Below are positions 23,304 to 32,098 of a DNA stretch of 40,742 nucleotides, one piece after another (the first letter of the stretch is position 1; each line of letters begins with the position of its first letter). The position numbers and the translations under genes are program-made. The notes beneath the pieces were generated by a model. It searched no databases and had not been told where the DNA came from. It was given only the letters and a program-made list of their open reading frames with translations. Origin of the DNA: an uncultured Prevotella sp. (GTDB lineage: Bacteria; Bacteroidota; Bacteroidia; Bacteroidales; Bacteroidaceae); NCBI GenBank assembly GCA_946548085.1, contig CAMNPN010000048.1:1-40742 (forward strand), in the 5' to 3' direction.

Positions 23304-25889
23304 TTAGTTTTTAAACAGACTGGGGAAAATGAGAGAGGCGTTGCCAAGGGTGTACCAGTCTTTTCTCGTGTTCTTGTCCTGGGCCCATTCCAGGAACTCG
23401 GGATAGGCCGACTTGATGCTCTGACCCTCCATCGGGTAGTTGAAGTTCAGAGGTACGATGATAGCCGACGGGGCATCTCCCTGATTCGGCGTACGGATGG
23501 ACTGACCGGTAGTTTGGTTCTCGATATAGATGCCTCGCATGTATTCCTCGATGGTCTTGTCGGTAGTGATGAATTCTGAGATGACGAGTCGTGTCTGCCC
23601 GTTCTTCACTGTGTTGGCGAAGGTCCCCTCGGGGATATGGAGAATCTCATGGATCTCTCGGTTGTTCAGCAATTTAGAACCTTCTAAGCCACGCAGCACA
23701 ACCTGGTCTTCAGCACCACAGGCCACCAAACCTATCTGGATGGTATTGGCATCAATCCTGATACCCTGTAGCACCACGTCGTTCATGTCGTAGTCAGCCT
23801 TCTCCGGACGGTCCTCGAAGCACATGGTGTAGGCGGCTGCCTCAGGCTCCTGCGGCTGCTCGATAGAAGCTATGCCGCTTGTGCTTGCCGGGTTTGCTAC
23901 CGGGATGATATCAGGCTCAGGCTCTACATCAATGTTGTTCTTCTCAGGCAGTTTGGTGGTACCACCTATCTGAATGATGATATCGCTGAAGTTACAGTCA
24001 ACACCGTCCTCAAATGTCAGGAACGTCTTTCCGTTGACGCCGAACATGGCAATTCGCGGATCGTTGATTTCCATGCTATAGTTCAGAACGGCATTGTGGA
24101 AGTTGCCGTAGTTGTTGATCTGTGTGTTCAGACCACCCACGCCGTAGAGACATCCGCCAGTAGTGTGGTAAACATTCGTTCCACCGTTCTTCCTCAGCAG
24201 GAAGCCAATCCTGTAGCCAGCAGGGATGGTGGCGCTGACAGCGTGCTTCTCGTATTTTACCGCCCCGTAGGCTAATTCGGCTTTCTTCGTGATCGCCTTG
24301 GTGCCGGTGTATTCCTCCATGTACCACTTTACGCGATCGTTGTCGCCCAGGCTTTTATCCGTTGATACTCGTTTGCTGTCCTTCACACCGAGGTCTGTAC
24401 CTATACACTTGCTGTTGTCCTTCCAGATGTAGCAGTGGTCGCCTGCATCCTCCAGCGTGTAGGCGCCTTTCTTTGCCTTCTCCAGGTCTGTGCTGTATAT
24501 CGTGGCATAGGCGCCATCGGGGCAGAGGAACTGCTGTGAGCCTACGTTATAGAGTACGACTTTGCCGTTCGGATCCTTGAAGATCTGCCATAACTGGTTG
24601 GCAATGTTATCTGCATTATCGTCATACTTTGTTGCTAACTTGTCAGACATGTTATCTACTTTTCCGAGATACGACAGATAGTAGTCTTCATTCTTCAGCT
24701 GCTGGCCGTTACGGAACCTATAGAGCTTGTTGTCAGTCGTAAACATGACATTCTGATATTCCGTTGCTGCCATCAGTTCGTTGGGATCGCCATAGAAGGG
24801 CAACAGGTATTCGTAGTTGTTGAAGAACTCGTTACTGTTGCTGCCTGCCGAATGGGAACATTCGAAAGCCTTGAATTTGGGGATGGCTTTCAGATAGTCC
24901 AGCTCCGACATAGAGGATGGGATATCGGAGGGCTTGTAGTAATAGTAATACAGCTGACACTGTTTGTATTCATTTGAAGCCATCAGCACTGGAATCACGG
25001 TGATCGGGTGGGAGCCGTCGCTGGTCAGGTGGTTGTTGGTAGAGGAGATGACACCACTGTTGCGGACGGAGCTCATGTTGTCTTGCTTCTTTGTACCGAT
25101 GACACCACGTCCCAGGAATCTGTTGAAGATGTCGTTCAGCATCTCTGCCTCGTCAGGGTCGATGGCGTCAATCTTGCGCTGCAGCTGTCGGCGCCCTTTG
25201 TCGAGGGTCCAGTCGCCTATCGTCAGGTTGTCTTCTGCCACTTTCCACAGACGGTCGTTCTCCCAGCCGGAATTCTCCCAGATGGCGATACCACCGTTTG
25301 CCACCTCTGCTCTCAGGTCTTGGTTGCCTGAGGCTACGGCATCGTTGGCCTTGATGGTGCGGAGGGCATTGAGCGACACCTCCGATTCAGCATATTTCAG
25401 TTTGAGGGCGCTGACATCGGGATTGCCGCCGTCAGCTCTGGTCATCGCTCTTGTCGAAGCCTTTGAGGCGAAGCTCACTTGGCTGTCGCCGATGTTGAAA
25501 CCTTTCACGTAATAGTACCCGTTGCTGTTGACACAAGCTGCCACCAAGCGGGTGTAGATGTTCGGAGCCTCGTAAACGAGTGTGACTACATCGCCTTTCT
25601 TGGCTGCAATACTGTTGAGTACGACAGCTTCTTCGTTGAAGAATGGCGATTCCGTCAGGATTTGCACCTTTGTGATGTCGTCCATGTCGGCATCGGCCGA
25701 GATGGTGACGCTGCCCGTCTGAATGGATGACCAAGTCTGACTTGGGTCGATTGTGACACCGAGGGTCGTTTCTGCGTTGGCTTTGACTAATTCCTGATTA
25801 ACCTCAGTCCTTGCGGTCTCAAAGTCAATCTTCTCTGTACATGCTGTAAGCATTAACGCAGATGAAAGGAATAGATATTTACACTTCAT
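23304..25889 (-). CDS. LruC/DUF4842 domain surface lipoprotein
   Basis: An 861-aa lipoprotein with lipobox LTAC (Cys17), followed by TEKIDFE. Residues about 35-145 are a beta domain (TLGVTIDPSQTWSS). The C-terminal region has YTMCFEDRPEKADYDMNDVV (about residue 700), the LruC/DUF4842 hallmark with an acidic DxDxND loop likely to bind calcium, then LRGLEGSKLLNNREIHEIL. The central part (about 330-560) is unassigned and Tyr/Asn-rich. It lies 98 nt downstream of the TonB-dependent receptor but has its own -7 box. It may be a surface lipoprotein partner of that receptor. Confidence 0.8.
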   Translation of the reverse strand: MKCKYLFLSSALMLTACTEKIDFETARTEVNQELVKANAETTLGVTIDPSQTWSSIQTGSVTISADADMDDITKVQILTESPFFNEEAVVLNSIAAKKGDVVTLVYEAPNIYTRLVAACVNSNGYYYVKGFNIGDSQVSFASKASTRAMTRADGGNPDVSALKLKYAESEVSLNALRTIKANDAVASGNQDLRAEVANGGIAIWENSGWENDRLWKVAEDNLTIGDWTLDKGRRQLQRKIDAIDPDEAEMLNDIFNRFLGRGVIGTKKQDNMSSVRNSGVISSTNNHLTSDGSHPITVIPVLMASNEYKQCQLYYYYYKPSDIPSSMSELDYLKAIPKFKAFECSHSAGSNSNEFFNNYEYLLPFYGDPNELMAATEYQNVMFTTDNKLYRFRNGQQLKNEDYYLSYLGKVDNMSDKLATKYDDNADNIANQLWQIFKDPNGKVVLYNVGSQQFLCPDGAYATIYSTDLEKAKKGAYTLEDAGDHCYIWKDNSKCIGTDLGVKDSKRVSTDKSLGDNDRVKWYMEEYTGTKAITKKAELAYGAVKYEKHAVSATIPAGYRIGFLLRKNGGTNVYHTTGGCLYGVGGLNTQINNYGNFHNAVLNYSMEINDPRIAMFGVNGKTFLTFEDGVDCNFSDIIIQIGGTTKLPEKNNIDVEPEPDIIPVANPASTSGIASIEQPQEPEAAAYTMCFEDRPEKADYDMNDVVLQGIRIDANTIQIGLVACGAEDQVVLRGLEGSKLLNNREIHEILHIPEGTFANTVKNGQTRLVISEFITTDKTIEEYMRGIYIENQTTGQSIRTPNQGDAPSAIIVPLNFNYPMEGQSIKSAYPEFLEWAQDKNTRKDWYTLGNASLIFPSLFKN

Positions 25890-25919
25890 AACTTAAAAAA
25901 CTAAACTAATTATTGGGTG

Positions 25920-25927
25920 CAAATATA
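25920..25927 (-). promoter_or_regulatory. -7 box of the LruC lipoprotein gene
   Basis: The minus strand reads TATATTTG, fitting TAnnTTTG, about 30 nt before the ATG at 25889. Confidence 0.45.
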
Positions 25928-25987
25928 ACGTTTTTACATTATATATTGGGATGATGTGTCGAAAAATTGATGTAATTTAACTAAGTT

Positions 25988-28348
25988 TCACAGTTCGACG
26001 GTGATTTTTCCGTTTATTTGCCTTCCTGTCAAATAGTTTGGTACGGCCCACTGGCGGTTGGTAACATCGGTAACCCAGTAGTAGCTGTTGACGTTGGAGA
26101 TGCCGAACAGGTTCAGACAGTCTACGCCTATCCAGATGTTCTTGATGGTCTTGCCCTCTTTGAGTGCGCGGAAGCTCATTCCGATGTCGGCACGTTTGTA
26201 GGCCGGGGCTCGGAACTGTTGCTGTTCGAGTCCACGGTGCGGAGGACCAAAGGGCAGTCCGTCGGCAAAGGCCAGGCGCAGGGTCATCTTCCAGCGGTCA
26301 GTGCCAGGGAAATAGTCTGTAAAATGCAGGTTGATGGCATATCGCTGGTCTGTCGGCGTGGGAATCCACTGTCCGTTGTATTTCTGTCGGGTGCTCATCA
26401 CCGAGAATGTCAGCCAGGAGTCGGTGCCTGGCACAAACTCGCCATAGAGCTTTAGGTCGAGACCAGTGCTGTAGCCGGAACAGAGGTTCTCGCCGAAGTA
26501 GGTAATCTTCACGTTCTGGATGTTATACGGTATCAGGTTTGATAAAGCCTTGAAGTATGCCTCGGCAGAAAATCTGAACGGGCGGTTGAGCATCTTGAAT
26601 CGGTAGTCCATGGCAGCGATGAACTGCAGGGAGCGTTGGCTCTTAATGTTCTCGTTCAGAACGGCGCGGGTGATAGCGTCTTGTGTCACCGTGTCGCGCA
26701 TCTCTTTATAGAAGGGGGCCTGATAATACAGTCCTGTGGCGAAGCGGAAGGTGAAGTCGTGGTTGAAGGCGGGCACAAGGGCCAGTGAGGCTCTGGGTGA
26801 GACGATGGTCTCTTTGTTGAACGACCAGTTGGCAAGTCTGACACCATAGTTCAGTGTAAAGAAATTGTCTCCTTTACTGAAGTGATAGGTGTCTTGGATG
26901 TAGGCCTCAATGCGATGGTTCTTGATGTCGTTCTTGGCAGACAGCGTGTAGATCAGGTCAAGGCGGTCTGCGGTGTGTGGGATGGAATAGCCGCTGGAGT
27001 CTCTCATCTCATATTCGCGCGATGTCTCCTTGATATGCTCTGTCCTATAGGTGATGCCGGCTTCAATGTCGTGCTGTCTTGTGCGATGGGTGCCGATTAG
27101 CTTGAAGCTCACCACGTCGGCCGTCAGGTAGTTCCTGGCATGCTCCATGAAGGTTCCCACGCCAAGGCTCTCACTCGACTGGGAGTCGTCGAGCCAGTAT
27201 TGGCTCATGATATCATAGGTCTCTTTCTCCTTGGTGTGAAAGGCCGATGTCAGGAATTTTATCTTTGTAGAGTCTCCGAAGGAGCGGGTGATGGATGCCG
27301 TGCCGAAGTAGGTGCGGAACAAGTCCTTCTCCTGACCATCGAAATAGACACGGAATGATTTCGCATCAGCGTAGGTGCCGAAGGAGGTCTCTCGGGTCTC
27401 GGGGGTGAAGTTGTAGTGGTTTTCAGAGATGTAGCCGATGGCTTCTACTTCCCATCTCTTGTTGGGCCTGTAACTTATGTATGTCTGATAGTCAAGGAAG
27501 TTTGGCCTGTATTCGCCACTGGTCTCAAGAGATCCCAACAGGTACTTGTTCGTCTTATACCGTATGCCGTGACTCATGGCGAAAGTCTTGTTGCCGTAGC
27601 CTACGTATCCGCTGGCTCCGAGGAGCGAGGCGGTGAGGGTGGCTTCAAGTCGCTTGGGCTTGCGATAGGTGATGTCGAGTGCTGACGACATTTTGTCGCC
27701 ATATTTCGCCGCAAATCCTCCTGTGGAGAAGCCGATGCTTTCCACCATGTCGGGATTGATGATGGAGAGTCCTTCCTGCTGTCCGCTGCTGACGAGTAGC
27801 GGGCGATATATCTCCACTTGGTTGATGTAAACAGAGTTTTCATCGAAGCTGCCGCCCCTGACATTGTATTGCGATGACAGTTCGTTATGGGTAGACACGC
27901 CGGCTTGCTGCTGAATGAGCTCCTCGACGGCGTTTCCTGATGCCGAGGGGTTCTCACGCAAGCCTTTCGTGTCGAGCTGTTCTGTCTGTGAGGTCTGCCG
28001 TCTGCGCTCGGTGACGGTGATCTCCTGCAGTGCCTCAGAGGGATGCATCACAATCTGTACGGTCATCTTGCCCTTCGGACGACGGAACATACGTTTCCTG
28101 ACCCCATAGCCTACCATGGAGAACCTTACTTCTACGGAGTCGGCACTTTGCAGGTCGATGGAGAATTCGCCCTTGAGGTTCGTCATCGCCACCTTCCCTT
28201 GTGCCAGACAGGATACGGTCACCAACTCAAGTGCCTGCCCCTCCTCGTCGATCACTTTCCCCTTCAGCGTGAAGTCGTCGGCTTGTGTCACGATACTCGA
28301 AAGCACCGCTATAGCTACGCACAGATATCTTGCAAATGAATGATTCAT
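25988..28348 (-). CDS. TonB-dependent outer-membrane receptor with carboxypeptidase-like domain
   Basis: A 786-aa protein with a signal peptide (1-23). Residues about 26-105 form the CarboxypepD_reg-like domain (LKGKVIDEEGQALELVTVSC). The plug follows at about 115-230 (ALQEITVTERRR, VEELIQQQAGVSTHNELSSQ, YNVRGGSFDENSVYINQVEI, GFSTGGFAAKYGDKMSS). The 22-strand barrel runs to the C-terminus (GRQINGKITVEL). No SusD gene is adjacent, so it is not a polysaccharide-utilisation pair; the downstream gene is an LruC lipoprotein. The substrate (metal chelate, vitamin or peptide) cannot be told. Confidence 0.9.
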   Translation of the reverse strand: MNHSFARYLCVAIAVLSSIVTQADDFTLKGKVIDEEGQALELVTVSCLAQGKVAMTNLKGEFSIDLQSADSVEVRFSMVGYGVRKRMFRRPKGKMTVQIVMHPSEALQEITVTERRRQTSQTEQLDTKGLRENPSASGNAVEELIQQQAGVSTHNELSSQYNVRGGSFDENSVYINQVEIYRPLLVSSGQQEGLSIINPDMVESIGFSTGGFAAKYGDKMSSALDITYRKPKRLEATLTASLLGASGYVGYGNKTFAMSHGIRYKTNKYLLGSLETSGEYRPNFLDYQTYISYRPNKRWEVEAIGYISENHYNFTPETRETSFGTYADAKSFRVYFDGQEKDLFRTYFGTASITRSFGDSTKIKFLTSAFHTKEKETYDIMSQYWLDDSQSSESLGVGTFMEHARNYLTADVVSFKLIGTHRTRQHDIEAGITYRTEHIKETSREYEMRDSSGYSIPHTADRLDLIYTLSAKNDIKNHRIEAYIQDTYHFSKGDNFFTLNYGVRLANWSFNKETIVSPRASLALVPAFNHDFTFRFATGLYYQAPFYKEMRDTVTQDAITRAVLNENIKSQRSLQFIAAMDYRFKMLNRPFRFSAEAYFKALSNLIPYNIQNVKITYFGENLCSGYSTGLDLKLYGEFVPGTDSWLTFSVMSTRQKYNGQWIPTPTDQRYAINLHFTDYFPGTDRWKMTLRLAFADGLPFGPPHRGLEQQQFRAPAYKRADIGMSFRALKEGKTIKNIWIGVDCLNLFGISNVNSYYWVTDVTNRQWAVPNYLTGRQINGKITVEL

Positions 28349-28439
28349 CAGGTATTATAACGTCGGAATCGCTTGTTTATTGCATTTTGCAAACATTTGC
28401 ATGCCAAAGATTCTGTTTGAAGCTATTGAGAGCCAAAAA

Positions 28440-28472
28440 ATTTGGCTGATTCAGAAATAATGTTTACCTTTG
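28440..28472 (+). promoter_or_regulatory. promoter of the nfeD-SPFH operon
   Basis: A TTTG at about 28440-28443 and TACCTTTG at 28465-28472 are separated by 21 nt, a canonical Bacteroidetes -33/-7 pair. The leader is about 30 nt. Confidence 0.65.
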
Positions 28473-28509
28473 CGCTATAATTTATCATTATTATAAAATA
28501 GGAAAGGAT

Positions 28510-28971
28510 ATGATTGACTATTTAGCACAGCATTTATGGCAGACGTGGGCCGTCGTAGCCGTCGCCTGTCTGATTTTAGAGCTTACGGCGGGCGACTTCT
28601 TTATCATCTGCTTCTCCATCGGGGCTGCCTTCGCCGCCGTCACGGCAGCTTTGGGAGGTGGCATCTATCTCCAGCTGGTCGCCTTTGCCGTGTTCACACT
28701 CATCAGCCTCTTCTGGGTGCGCCCCTTCGCCAAGCGCTATCTGCAAAAGGGCGGGGACAGCAGGGTGAGCAATGCCGATGCGCTGATGGGGCGCCAGGGC
28801 AGGGTGGTGGAGGCGATTAAGGCCAACGGCTCCGGACGAGTACAGATCGATGGGGATATCTGGAAGGCTGTCACTAATGAAGATGTGGACATTCCCGCTG
28901 GTGCGAATGTCCGTGTCGTCGGACGCGAGAGCACCATCATTACCGTAGAATCATTAAACATTAAAAATTAA
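28510..28971 (+). CDS. NfeD-like membrane protein
   Basis: A 153-aa short-type NfeD. Membrane helices lie at about 12-35 (WAVVAVACLILELTAGDFFI) and 40-75 (AAFAAVTAALGGGIYLQLVA, then VFTLISLFWV). A C-terminal OB-fold runs about 90-150 (ALMGRQGRVVEAIKANGSGR, then VQIDGDIWKAV). It works with the stomatin/prohibitin-like protein encoded 18 nt downstream in membrane-microdomain organisation. The gene pairing is the standard one for this family. Confidence 0.88.
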   Translation: MIDYLAQHLWQTWAVVAVACLILELTAGDFFIICFSIGAAFAAVTAALGGGIYLQLVAFAVFTLISLFWVRPFAKRYLQKGGDSRVSNADALMGRQGRVVEAIKANGSGRVQIDGDIWKAVTNEDVDIPAGANVRVVGRESTIITVESLNIKN

Positions 28972-28989
28972 ACACTAATCATTAAATTC

Positions 28990-29943
28990 ATGGACATTAT
29001 GACTTATGTACTTATTGCCATCGTCATCTGTGTGATATTGTTTGCAAAGATGGCACTTGTGATTATTCCACAGTCGGAGACCAAGATCGTGGAGCGTCTG
29101 GGAAAGTATTATGCCACCCTTAAACCCGGTATTAACGTCATTATCCCCTTCATCGACCGTGCCAAGTCGATCGTCGTACTCAACCACGGGCGCTACCAGT
29201 ATTCTACCACCATCGACCTGCGTGAACAGGTCTACGATTTCCCCAAGCAGAACGTGATCACGAAAGATAATGTGCAGACGGAGATCAATGCCCTGCTCTA
29301 CTTCCAGATCGTCGACCCGTTCAAGGCTACCTATGAGATCAACAACCTGCCCAACGCCATTGAGAAACTCACCCAGACGACGCTGCGTAACATCATCGGC
29401 GAGCTGGAGCTCGACGAGACACTGACCTCTCGTGACACTATCAACAAGAAGCTCTCTGCCGTACTCGACGATGCTACCGACAAGTGGGGCGTAAAGGTTA
29501 ATCGTGTTGAGCTTCAGGATATCACACCTCCAGATTCAGTTCTTACTGCAATGGAAAAACAGATGCAGGCCGAGCGTAACAAGCGTGCACAGATTCTTAC
29601 CTCCGAAGGTCAGAAGGCAGCAGAGATTCTTGCTTCCGAAGGTGAGAAGACGGCCGTTATCAACAAGGCCCAGGCTGCTAAGGAGCAGGCTATTCTTGAG
29701 GCTGAGGGTGAGGCTCAGGCCCGTATCCGCAAGGCTGAGGCCGAGGCAAAGGCCATTGAACTGATAACCGAGGCCGTAGGGAAGTCGACCAATCCTGCCA
29801 ACTATCTGCTGGCACAGAAGTATATCCAGATGATGCAGGAACTGGCCGAGGGCGACAAGACCAAGACTGTCTATCTGCCTTACGAGGCGACCAACCTGCT
29901 GGGATCCATTGGCGGCATCAAGGATCTTTTTAAGACTGAATAA
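28990..29943 (+). CDS. SPFH/Band 7 (stomatin/paraslipin-like) membrane protein
   Basis: A 317-aa protein. An N-terminal membrane helix spans residues 4-24 (MTYVLIAIVICVILFAKMAL). The SPFH domain follows (IIPQSETKIVERLGKYYATL, then DLREQVYDFPKQNVITKDNV, then YFQIVDPFKATYEI). A long Ala/Glu/Gln-rich coiled coil of flotillin type covers about 185-265 (LTSEGQKAAEILASEGEKTA, then AEGEAQARIRKAEAEAKAIE). It forms membrane-bound oligomers with NfeD. The gene starts 18 nt after nfeD, so they are in an operon. Confidence 0.92.
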   Translation: MDIMTYVLIAIVICVILFAKMALVIIPQSETKIVERLGKYYATLKPGINVIIPFIDRAKSIVVLNHGRYQYSTTIDLREQVYDFPKQNVITKDNVQTEINALLYFQIVDPFKATYEINNLPNAIEKLTQTTLRNIIGELELDETLTSRDTINKKLSAVLDDATDKWGVKVNRVELQDITPPDSVLTAMEKQMQAERNKRAQILTSEGQKAAEILASEGEKTAVINKAQAAKEQAILEAEGEAQARIRKAEAEAKAIELITEAVGKSTNPANYLLAQKYIQMMQELAEGDKTKTVYLPYEATNLLGSIGGIKDLFKTE

Positions 29944-29952
29944 AATTTGCAT

Positions 29953-30014
29953 GAAGAATTAAGAATTAGGAAAATTTGCTCGATGGCAGACATTTTCTTA
30001 ATTCTTAATTCTTA
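29953..30014. terminator. AT-rich inverted repeat, likely bidirectional terminator
   Basis: The arm at 29953-29975 (GAAGAATTAAGAATTAGG core) is nearly complementary to 29992-30014 (TTTTCTTAATTCTTAATTC core). A further TCTTAATT repeat follows up to about 30025. It separates the SPFH gene from dapA. Confidence 0.5.
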
Positions 30015-30032
30015 ATTCTTAATTAATTATTG

Positions 30033-30040
30033 TACCTTTG
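30033..30040 (+). promoter_or_regulatory. -7 box of dapA
   Basis: TACCTTTG lies 23 nt before the ATG at 30064. This supports that ATG over an in-frame upstream TTG at 30049. Confidence 0.6.
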
Positions 30041-30063
30041 CAGCCGATTTGAAATTAAATTGT

Positions 30064-30951
30064 ATGGTACACAATATTTTCAAGGGGCTGGGAATTGCCC
30101 TGATTACTCCTTTCAAGAACGATGGTACTGTAGATTATGAGGCGCTGATGCGGCTCCTCGACTATCAGCTGGACAATGGCGCAGACTTTTTCTGTATCCT
30201 TGCCACTACTGGTGAGACGCCAACACTGAGCCGTGAGGAAAAGCAGAAGATAAAGGATCTTGTTGTGGAGAAGGTGCGTGGTCGTGTGCCTATCCTTATG
30301 GGCTGTGGCGGCTACAACACTGCCGAGGTGGTGCGCGAACTCCAGACAGGTGACTTCCGTGGTGTCAACGGCATCCTTAGCGTCTGTCCTTATTACAACA
30401 AACCTTCGCAGGAAGGACTCTATCAGCATTTCAAGGCTATCGCCGCAGCAACTCCCCTGCCTGTCGTGCTGTACAATGTACCAGGGCGAACGGGGGTGAA
30501 TCTTAAGGCCGAGACCACGGTTCGCCTGGCCCGTGACTGTCAGAATATTGTGGCCATCAAGGAAGCCAGCGGTAATCTGGAACAGGTGGATGAGATCATC
30601 AAGAACAAACCGCGTGACTTTGATGTTATCTCTGGCGACGACTCCCTCACTTTCCCGATGGTCAGCTGTGGCGCAGTAGGCGTGATTAGCGTAATAGGCA
30701 ATGCCATGCCGAAGGAATTCTCGAAGATGATCCGTCTGCAGATGCGTGGTGAGTATGATCCTGCGCGTAAGATCCATCATCGCTTTACCGACCTCTTCTC
30801 CCTGCTCTTCGTCGACGGTAACCCTGCTGGGGTGAAGGCTATGCTTTCTGAGATGGGATTCATCCAGAATGTGCTGCGCCTGCCGCTGGTGCCAATGCAG
30901 ATCAAGAACCGCCAGCGTATGTCTGAGATTCTGAAAGAACTGAAAATCTGA
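30064..30951 (+). CDS. dapA: 4-hydroxy-tetrahydrodipicolinate synthase
   Basis: 295 aa from the ATG at 30064, the usual length. It is a class I aldolase TIM barrel. TTGE (48-51) binds pyruvate, SVCPYYNKPSQEG is the family signature, Tyr137 is in VLYNVPGRTG, and the Schiff-base Lys166 is in NIVAIKEASG. It condenses pyruvate with aspartate semialdehyde in lysine and diaminopimelate synthesis. Its TGA stop overlaps the ATG of an AraC regulator by one base (TGATG), an unusual partner for dapA. Confidence 0.95.
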   Translation: MVHNIFKGLGIALITPFKNDGTVDYEALMRLLDYQLDNGADFFCILATTGETPTLSREEKQKIKDLVVEKVRGRVPILMGCGGYNTAEVVRELQTGDFRGVNGILSVCPYYNKPSQEGLYQHFKAIAAATPLPVVLYNVPGRTGVNLKAETTVRLARDCQNIVAIKEASGNLEQVDEIIKNKPRDFDVISGDDSLTFPMVSCGAVGVISVIGNAMPKEFSKMIRLQMRGEYDPARKIHHRFTDLFSLLFVDGNPAGVKAMLSEMGFIQNVLRLPLVPMQIKNRQRMSEILKELKI

Positions 30952-31832
30952 TGGATCGTTCAATTATACACGAGATATCGCCTTTGATGGGCAAAGACGT
31001 CCTTTATATTGCCGACAGGCGGAAGAAGGAGTTCACTTATCCCATTCATAATCATCAGGTGTATGAGCTTAATTTCGTTGAACATGCTGCTGGCGTGCGC
31101 CGTATTGTTGGCGATTCCAACGAGGTGATAGGCGAGTTCGACCTCGTGCTTATTACTGGTCCTGACCTGGAACATGTGTGGGAGCAGAATACCTGCACAA
31201 GCGACGATATCCGTGAGATTACCATCCAGTTTGACATCAATTTCGGCGACGGTACCATTTTCGACCGAAACCCGTTTAACTCGATGAAGAAGATGATGAT
31301 TGAGGCGCAGAAAGGGCTCGCTTTTCCACTCGACGCCATCATGAAGGTGTATCGCGAACTCGATACCCTCAGTAGCATCAAGGACGGATTCTATGCTTTC
31401 ACACAGTTCCTCACCATCCTTTATGAGTTGTCGAAGTGCGATGGCGCAAGGTCGCTGTCGTCGACGAGCTTTGCCAAGATCGAGATGCCCAGTGACAGCC
31501 GTCGTGTACATAAGGTGAAAACATTCATCGATGCCCATTACCGTGACGAGATACGGCTTACGCAGTTGGCCGACATTGCTGGCATGAGCACCTCGTCGTT
31601 CAGCCGCTTCTTCAAATTGCACACTGGTCGCAATCTCAGCGAATATATCATTGATCTCCGGCTGGGGCATGCCTGCCGTCTGTTGGTCGATAGCAGTCGC
31701 ACCGTGGCAGAGATTGGCTACAGTTGCGGCTTCAACAACCTCAGCAATTTCAACCGCATCTTCAAGAAGCGGAAAGGTTGCAGCCCGTCAGAATTCCGCG
31801 AAAACTATCACAAGACGCGGGTGATTATATAG
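30951..31832 (+). CDS. AraC-family transcriptional regulator
   Basis: A 293-aa protein. The N-terminal sensing domain (about 1-150) looks like a cupin, with HNHQVYELNFVEHAAG and a LEHVWEQ strand. The C-terminal double helix-turn-helix (about 185-290) reads RLTQLADIAGMSTSSFSRFF and then VAEIGYSCGFNNLSNFNRIF, typical of AraC HTH_18. It is translationally coupled to dapA through TGATG. The ligand is unknown, and a link to lysine synthesis is not implied by the sensing domain. Coupling may only set its basal level. Confidence 0.9.
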   Translation: MDRSIIHEISPLMGKDVLYIADRRKKEFTYPIHNHQVYELNFVEHAAGVRRIVGDSNEVIGEFDLVLITGPDLEHVWEQNTCTSDDIREITIQFDINFGDGTIFDRNPFNSMKKMMIEAQKGLAFPLDAIMKVYRELDTLSSIKDGFYAFTQFLTILYELSKCDGARSLSSTSFAKIEMPSDSRRVHKVKTFIDAHYRDEIRLTQLADIAGMSTSSFSRFFKLHTGRNLSEYIIDLRLGHACRLLVDSSRTVAEIGYSCGFNNLSNFNRIFKKRKGCSPSEFRENYHKTRVII

Positions 31833-31878
31833 GAATATCCCCTAATTTGAACTTTTTTCGAAAAAAGTTGGGGAAATA

Positions 31879-31910
31879 TTTGGTGGAATCAAAAATAGTT
31901 CGTACCTTTG
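31879..31910 (+). promoter_or_regulatory. tRNA promoter
   Basis: TTTG (31879-31882), 20 nt, TACCTTTG (31903-31910): a textbook Bacteroidetes -33/-7 promoter just upstream of the tRNA. Confidence 0.75.
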
Positions 31911-31931
31911 CACCCGCAAAACAAAGAAGGA

Positions 31932-32005
31932 GGCTCCCTAGCTCAACTGAATAGAGCATCTGACTACGGATCAGAAGGTTGTGGGTTTGAATCCCGCGGG
32001 AGTCA
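31932..32005 (+). tRNA. tRNA-Arg (anticodon ACG)
   Basis: Full cloverleaf of 74 nt. The acceptor GGCTCCC pairs with GGGAGTC (one G-T), the D stem is GCTC/GAGC, the anticodon stem is TCTGA/TCAGA with loop CTACGGA giving anticodon ACG, and the T stem is GTGGG/CCCGC. The discriminator base is A; CCA is not encoded. It reads CGN arginine codons after A34 is converted to inosine. Confidence 0.93.
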
Positions 32006-32011
32006 CAAAAG

Positions 32012-32041
32012 GGAACACAGAAATGTGTTCCTTATTTTTTT
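32012..32041 (+). terminator. intrinsic terminator of tRNA-Arg
   Basis: GGAACACA (32012-32019), GAAA loop, TGTGTTCC (32024-32031), then TTATTTTTTT. Confidence 0.9.
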
Positions 32042-32049
32042 GTGAAAAG

Positions 32050-32081
32050 TTTGCGCGTTTCTGGGATTTTGTGTAACTTTG
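32050..32081 (+). promoter_or_regulatory. promoter of the membrane AraC regulator
   Basis: TTTG (32050-32053), 20 nt, TAACTTTG (32074-32081); it lies 17 nt before the ATG at 32099. Confidence 0.7.
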
Positions 32082-32098
32082 CAGCAGAAACTATTGAT

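Noticed and set aside
30055..31670. Long minus-strand open frames opposite dapA and the AraC gene
   Set aside because: Both plus-strand genes are unmistakable; the opposite frames have no domain, promoter or ribosome site.
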